Assembly (NCBI GenBank): GCA_002431965.1
Contig: DJEW01000044.1
Coordinates: forward strand, 237-5,253
Direction: 5' to 3'
From: Clostridiales bacterium UBA5888
Lineage (GTDB): Bacteria; Bacillota; Clostridia; Oscillospirales; Oscillospiraceae
DNA: 5,017 bases
Positions 4,971-5,017 of the stretch are shown in pieces (the first letter of the stretch is position 1; every line of letters begins with the position of its first letter). The translations under genes were made by a program, and so were the position numbers. A model generated the notes under the pieces. The model was not told the origin of the DNA, ran no database searches, and saw only the letters and a program-made list of their open reading frames with translations.

Positions 4971-5017
4971 GTTATGTTTATTGTATTATGTATTTTATTT
5001 TATGTTAATTATTTTAT
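4971..5017. other. Extremely AT-rich, C-free end of the window
   Basis: The last 47 bases are almost entirely A and T. From 4965 to the end the + strand contains no C, in sharp contrast to the GC-rich genes to the left. TTATG/TTTAT-like words recur. It may be the upstream control region of a gene beyond the window or the border of foreign DNA; no gene is visible. Confidence 0.6.

Noticed and set aside
4864..5017. Plus-strand frame from ATG at 4864, open to the window edge
   Set aside because: It has no Shine-Dalgarno sequence, passes through the strong terminator at 4941-4970, and stays open mainly because the end is AT-rich and C-free.
1..5017. CRISPR array, tRNA or phage/defence module
   Set aside because: No regularly spaced repeats, no cloverleaf-like sequence, and no integrase, nuclease or toxin-antitoxin signature were seen.

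Overview
The window looks like a chromosomal housekeeping stretch from a moderately GC-rich Firmicute, most likely of class Clostridia (an Oscillospirales- or Christensenellales-like gut bacterium). The reasons are strong GGAGG-type ribosome binding sites, consensus sigma-A promoters, heavy use of the Ile codon ATA in most genes despite high GC, and an intergenic element at the right that resembles short repeats I remember from Oscillospiraceae. The lineage is inference. No phage, plasmid, CRISPR or tRNA/rRNA sequence was recognised.

Layout: (1) 1-572, + strand: the 3' part of a ZIP-family metal transporter gene, cut by the window edge. (2) 573-969: about 400 bases without a convincing gene, holding a nested palindrome (795-840), a sigma-A-like promoter (880-909) and a perfect 11-bp inverted repeat (927-954) just ahead of the next ribosome binding site. 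(3) 970-1848, + strand: a complete ten-helix EamA/DMT-family transporter. (4) 1860-1897: a long hairpin between convergent genes. (5) 2962 down to 1912, - strand: a two-gene operon with a YfcE-type metallophosphoesterase and, overlapping its 3' end, a small membrane-anchored helical protein of unknown function. (6) 2963-3177: a divergent control region with a near-consensus promoter in each direction and a dyad over one -35 box. (7) 3178-4614, + strand: a complete PepD-type aminoacyl-histidine dipeptidase with all metal ligands. (8) 4615-5017: no convincing protein gene, but structured. A hairpin (4619-4648) overlaps a near-perfect promoter (4627-4655), and an intrinsic terminator lies at 4941-4970, so a noncoding transcript of about 310 nt is possible. 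The interval also contains a repeat-like element that appears to be interrupted, and perhaps the 3' remnant of a lost minus-strand gene. The last 50 or so bases are extremely AT-rich.

The genes do not form one obvious pathway: metal uptake, small-molecule transport, a phosphodiesterase with a membrane partner, and dipeptide turnover. The best links are the translational coupling of yfcE with the membrane protein gene and the divergent yfcE/pepD promoters. The most interesting parts are the promoter inside the hairpin with its possible noncoding RNA, the interrupted repeat, and the ZIP gene's very different Ile codon use. I see no clear evidence for a new defence or mobile system here.
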